Source of the DNA: Puniceicoccales bacterium | GTDB lineage: Bacteria > Verrucomicrobiota > Verrucomicrobiia > Opitutales > JAIRKQ01 | Length of the DNA stretch: 7,220 bases | Assembly (NCBI GenBank): GCA_031289835.1 | Contig: JAITOW010000034.1 | Coordinates: 1-7,220 of the forward strand | Direction: 5' to 3' | In this document: positions 3,748 to 7,220 of the stretch, piece by piece | Layout: every line of letters starts with the position of its first letter | Numbering within the stretch: position 1 is the stretch's first letter | The notes under the pieces: model-generated | The model's input: only the letters and a program-made list of their open reading frames with translations | Database searches by the model: none | Told to the model about the DNA's origin: nothing | Made by a program: the position numbers and the translations under genes

Positions 3748-6360
3748 ATGAATTCGAGTGAAGTACGGCAATCGTTCTTTGATTTTTTCAAATCGAAGGG
3801 GCACGCTTTGGTAAAATCTTCACCTTTGCGGCCGGATGCGCCGAATTTGCTGTTTACCAATGCCGGGATGAACCAGTTTGTTCCGTATCTCCTCGGCGAA
3901 CGCACTTCCAATGCAAAGCGCGTGGTCGATACGCAAAAGTGCATACGTGCCGGAGGAAAGCATAATGACTTGGATGACGTCGGCTTTGACACCTATCATC
4001 ACACCTTTTTCGAGATGCTTGGCAATTGGTCCTTTGGGGACTTTTTCAAGAAAGAGATCATAGAATGGGCCTGGGAACTGCTGATTTACGTCTGGAAGTT
4101 TCCGAAGAATAGGCTGTACGCAACGGTCTACCGTCCCGGCGCTGGCGATCCCGCAAAGTTTGATTCGAATTCCTACGAAATTTGGAAAAGCATTTTTGTG
4201 AAAGAGGGCTTGGACCCAAATGTTCACATAAGATATGGCGGCAAGGGCGATAATTTCTGGATGATGGGCGATACCGGGCCATGTGGACCGTGCTCGGAAA
4301 TACACATTGACCTTACGTTGAACGGCGATACAAAGGGCGAGCTTGTTAACAGGGGCAACGTGCGATGCATTGAGCTTTGGAACCTCGTGTTCATGCAGTT
4401 TAACGCCCTGAGCGATGGAACATTTACAACTTTGCCGAAATTCAACGTTGATACGGGAATGGGCTTCGAGCGTGTGGTCGGAATAATGGCCAAAACTAAA
4501 AATTTCACTGATTTTTCCGCACTGCCATCAAATTACGACAGCGACCTATTCGCTGATATTTTCCACGCCATTGAGGGTATGTGTGGGCAAAAGTATGGCG
4601 GCTCGGTGCCATCTTCGCGGGAAAAAATGTCCGAGGAAGAATCGGTTGATTTTGCCTTCAGAGCAATCGCGGACCATATCCGCGCGCTGACATTCGCGGT
4701 GGCCGATGGAATATTTCCCTCCAATGAGGGAAGGGGATACGTTTTGCGAAGAATTCTACGGCGTGCCGTTACTTTTTGCAACAATCTTGGCTTAAAAACG
4801 GGCTCTTTCGCCGAGTTGTCGCACGTTGTCGTTGGGAAGATGGGCGAAATTTTTGGCGAGCTGATTGAGAATGCCGAGACCATACATAGGGTGATATGCA
4901 GCGAGGAGGTCGCCTTCAATAGAACGCTGGATCGCGGCATGGGCATTTTGAACGATTTGATCGCCGAATCGAAAAACAAAATAATTAGCGGTGCGGATGC
5001 GTTTTTGCTATACGATACCTACGGGTTTCCGCTTGACCTCACGCAGCTCATTGCTAGCAACGGTGGGTGTAAGGTCGACACTGCCGTGTTTGAGGAGGAA
5101 ATGGAAAAGCAGCGCGTGCGCGCGCGTTCTTCCCAGAAAAAATCCGAAATTTGCCTAAGTTCCGACCGGGCAAATAAAACATCATTTATCGGCTATGATG
5201 CCAGCAATGCGCTGAACATCCCCTGCAAAATTCTGGACGTGATCGCCGATGGCAATTATATAATTTTGGACAAGACACCATTCTATGCAGAATGCGGTGG
5301 GCAAGCCTGTGATACGGGAACGATTCAATTGGGAGAACTGGTTCTTAATGTGACGTCCGTGTTCAGGGACAAAAACGGGCAAATCTTGCACCAGATCGAC
5401 GGAGACATCTCGGAAAATCTTCGAGGAAGCGAAGCGCGTGCGAGTATAAATATGCGCGAAAGGCAGAATTCGGCAAGAAATCACACGGCGACACATATTT
5501 TGCACTGGGCACTGCGCAGTGTTTTGGGAACGCACGTGAATCAGGCTGGTTCCTGTGTGGATCCGAAGCGTCTGAGGTTCGATTTCAACCACTTTGAAGC
5601 AGTTTCCCATGAAAATTTAGCCGAGATAGAAAAGCTCGTGCAGGGCAAAATTTTGGAATGTTCGGCTATATCGATTTTCGAGACGGAGTTCGATAAAAAA
5701 CCTGCGGATTGCATTGCAAATTTCGACGAAAAATACGGTGATATTGTGCGGGTTGTTCGGGTGGGAGAGTACTCGACCGAACTGTGTGGCGGCTGCCACG
5801 TGCGCAACACCTCGGAAATTTGTTTCTTTAAAATTCTCGGCGAAAGCTCAATTTCATCGGGAATCCGCCGCATAGAAGCCATTACGGGGGAGGAGGCATT
5901 TAAATTGGCAAACGCGCAGTTTGCCTGCGTATCGAATTTGACCAAAGTTTTTTCGTGCAAAAACGAGGACGTTGTTCCCCGCATTTCGGCCCTTTTGGAA
6001 AAAACAAGCAAGCTTGAAATGGAGGTCAAGGCGGCGAGAAACTCAATTTTAGCGGACACCGTAGCAACCTTGGCCGCTGAGGCAAAGAGCATCGAAGGTG
6101 GCATTTATGAGGTCAGCGGGCAGGTCGATGGATTTTCCGCGGATGAAATTCGTTCAATTGCCACTTCCCTCGCCAAAAAATTTACGGAACACGCCATAGT
6201 GCTAACGGGCAAAAGTGGCACAAAATCGGCTGTGATAGCCATGTGTTCACCCAAAGCCGTTTCGTCTGGACGCAATGCGGGCGATATTGTGAAGGAAACC
6301 TGTACCAAGCACGGCGGAAACGGCGGTGGAAATAAAAGCTTTGCGATGGGTGGTTTTTAA
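3748..6360 (+). CDS. alaS: Alanine--tRNA ligase
   Basis: The protein has 870 residues, close to the usual length (about 875), and charges tRNA-Ala with alanine in the cytoplasm. ATG 3748 is preferred over TTG 3742 because the family begins MxSxEIRQSFLDFF-like; a stop lies just upstream (3733) and no Shine-Dalgarno is present at either start. The class II catalytic core carries RAGGKHND (67-74), FFEMLGNWSFGDFF, WMMGDTGPCGPCSE (171-184) and motif 3 GRGYVLRRILRRA (328-340). The editing domain has zinc ligands in HTATH (579-583) and CGGCH (680-684); most family members have CGGTH at the latter. The C-terminal DHHA1-type domain ends in GGGNKSFAMGGF. All key motifs are intact, so the enzyme should be functional. 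Overall wording is closest, from memory, to verrucomicrobial AlaS. ychF follows after 17 bp and is probably in the same transcript. Confidence 0.98.
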   Translation: MNSSEVRQSFFDFFKSKGHALVKSSPLRPDAPNLLFTNAGMNQFVPYLLGERTSNAKRVVDTQKCIRAGGKHNDLDDVGFDTYHHTFFEMLGNWSFGDFFKKEIIEWAWELLIYVWKFPKNRLYATVYRPGAGDPAKFDSNSYEIWKSIFVKEGLDPNVHIRYGGKGDNFWMMGDTGPCGPCSEIHIDLTLNGDTKGELVNRGNVRCIELWNLVFMQFNALSDGTFTTLPKFNVDTGMGFERVVGIMAKTKNFTDFSALPSNYDSDLFADIFHAIEGMCGQKYGGSVPSSREKMSEEESVDFAFRAIADHIRALTFAVADGIFPSNEGRGYVLRRILRRAVTFCNNLGLKTGSFAELSHVVVGKMGEIFGELIENAETIHRVICSEEVAFNRTLDRGMGILNDLIAESKNKIISGADAFLLYDTYGFPLDLTQLIASNGGCKVDTAVFEEEMEKQRVRARSSQKKSEICLSSDRANKTSFIGYDASNALNIPCKILDVIADGNYIILDKTPFYAECGGQACDTGTIQLGELVLNVTSVFRDKNGQILHQIDGDISENLRGSEARASINMRERQNSARNHTATHILHWALRSVLGTHVNQAGSCVDPKRLRFDFNHFEAVSHENLAEIEKLVQGKILECSAISIFETEFDKKPADCIANFDEKYGDIVRVVRVGEYSTELCGGCHVRNTSEICFFKILGESSISSGIRRIEAITGEEAFKLANAQFACVSNLTKVFSCKNEDVVPRISALLEKTSKLEMEVKAARNSILADTVATLAAEAKSIEGGIYEVSGQVDGFSADEIRSIATSLAKKFTEHAIVLTGKSGTKSAVIAMCSPKAVSSGRNAGDIVKETCTKHGGNGGGNKSFAMGGF

Positions 6361-6377
6361 TTTAAAGAACAAAAGAC

Positions 6378-7220
6378 ATGCTTCAAGCTGGTATAGTTGG
6401 GCTTCCGAACGTTGGCAAAAGTACGCTGTTCAATGCCCTGACGCATTCCCACAAAGCGGATGCGCAGAATTATCCGTTTTGCACGATCGAGCCGAATGTT
6501 GGGGTGGTCGAGGTACCCGACGAGCGCCTCGCAAAGCTGGCAACATTGTCCCACAGCGCCAAAATCGTACCCGCCGCGATCGAAATTGTCGATATTGCGG
6601 GACTAGTTGCTGGAGCGAGTAAGGGCGAGGGTCTCGGCAATAAATTTTTGGCAAACATTCGCGAAGTCGACGCGATAATCCACGTTGTGCGCTGCTTCGA
6701 GAACGGTGACATCGTCCACAGTTCCGGTTCAATTAAGCCAATTCGTGACATGGAAACGATTAACACGGAGCTCGTTTTGGCGGATTTGGAGTCCGTAACA
6801 TTGCAGTTGGACAAGAATACGCGAAAGGCAAAAGGTGGTGATAGGGATGCCAAGGAAAACGTTGAGCTTCTGGAGCTTTTGCGTACCCACTTGGATGCTG
6901 GAAATTCGGCAAACACGCTGCAATGCGGCAAGGACCAAGTCGCAAAAATTAAACTTTTTAACCTCCTGAGCTGGAAGCCAGTGTTGTATGCCTGCAATGT
7001 CGGCGAAGGTGATATCGGCGATCCTTCGGCAAATAAACACGTGAGCACCGTTGCCAACTACGTTCGTAGCCACCATGGCACCGGCATTTGTGTGATTTGC
7101 GCTCAAATTGAGGCCGACATGTTCGAACTTAGCTCGAAGGAAGCCGCCGAATTCTTGAGAGATTTGGGGGTGCAGGACAGCGGAGTTTCGCAACTAATTA
7201 GAAGCACCTACGCATTGCTC
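6378..7220 (+). CDS. ychF: Redox-regulated ATPase YchF / OLA1 family (3' end outside window)
   Basis: The frame is open to the last base: 281 of about 365 residues are present. YchF is an Obg-related P-loop NTPase that binds ATP and ribosomes and is linked to stress and translation control. Visible motifs are G1 GLPNVGKS (8-15), the switch region NYPFCTIEPNVG (31-42), G3 DIAGL (72-76) followed by VAGASKGEGLGNKFL, HVVRCFE (102-108), and NVGE (207-210) in place of the GTPase NKxD, the known basis of ATP preference in this family. H114, the counterpart of the histidine reported to matter for ATP hydrolysis in E. coli YchF, is present. A helical region (about 125-200) sits between. The C-terminal TGS domain would start about where the window ends. 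ATG 6378 follows the alaS stop by 17 bp; no clear Shine-Dalgarno is seen. Confidence 0.97.
   Translation, partial: MLQAGIVGLPNVGKSTLFNALTHSHKADAQNYPFCTIEPNVGVVEVPDERLAKLATLSHSAKIVPAAIEIVDIAGLVAGASKGEGLGNKFLANIREVDAIIHVVRCFENGDIVHSSGSIKPIRDMETINTELVLADLESVTLQLDKNTRKAKGGDRDAKENVELLELLRTHLDAGNSANTLQCGKDQVAKIKLFNLLSWKPVLYACNVGEGDIGDPSANKHVSTVANYVRSHHGTGICVICAQIEADMFELSSKEAAEFLRDLGVQDSGVSQLIRSTYALL

Noticed and set aside
6326..6622. Plus-strand 98-residue frame across the alaS-ychF junction
   Set aside because: It is an out-of-frame shadow; the YchF frame from 6378 carries all the G motifs.

Overview
The window looks like a chromosomal segment of a bacterium from the Verrucomicrobiota or a relative in the PVC group. 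This is inferred from the wording of the AlaS protein (for example its N-terminal SPLRPDAPNLLFTNAGMNQF stretch and the GGGNKSFAMGGF C-terminus). No rRNA or search result backs the placement, so it is moderate at best. The gene content splits into an accessory-looking left part and a housekeeping right part.

Left part (1-1780): a tandem array of small, glycine-rich, three-hydrophobic-segment membrane proteins. Four copies are recognisable as genes: one cut by the window edge (1-201) and three intact (409-729, 868-1188, 1329-1616). A fifth copy survives only as a decayed 3' remnant (1617-1747). Each intact copy has its own upstream block with a consensus TTGACA -35, a conserved element ending in TTTAC[AG]T[TC], and a strong Shine-Dalgarno. 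A shared 3' flank follows most copies, so the duplicated unit is promoter + gene + 3' flank, with a period of about 450-460 bp. The proteins share an R-X3-D-X7-x-G-X3-G core followed by a glycine zipper, a C-terminal zipper (GVGTCIGAxIGA in its commonest form) and a (S/A/P)ETPL-basic tail. The core resembles, with altered spacing, the PRAT signature of the Tim17/22/23 family of mitochondrial and plastid membrane proteins. I do not know their function. This array is the most unusual content of the window.

Middle (1781-3747): a tRNA-Leu(UAA) with encoded CCA (1904-1989) faces a convergent, single-gene processive GT2 glycosyltransferase (3484-2072, minus strand), a cellulose-synthase-superfamily membrane enzyme. 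A possible bidirectional terminator lies between them. A 263-bp divergent intergenic region separates the glycosyltransferase from alaS.

Right part (3748-7220): alaS (complete, 870 codons) followed after 17 bp by ychF (cut by the right edge), probably cotranscribed. These translation-linked housekeeping genes lack clear Shine-Dalgarno sequences, unlike the array genes and the glycosyltransferase.
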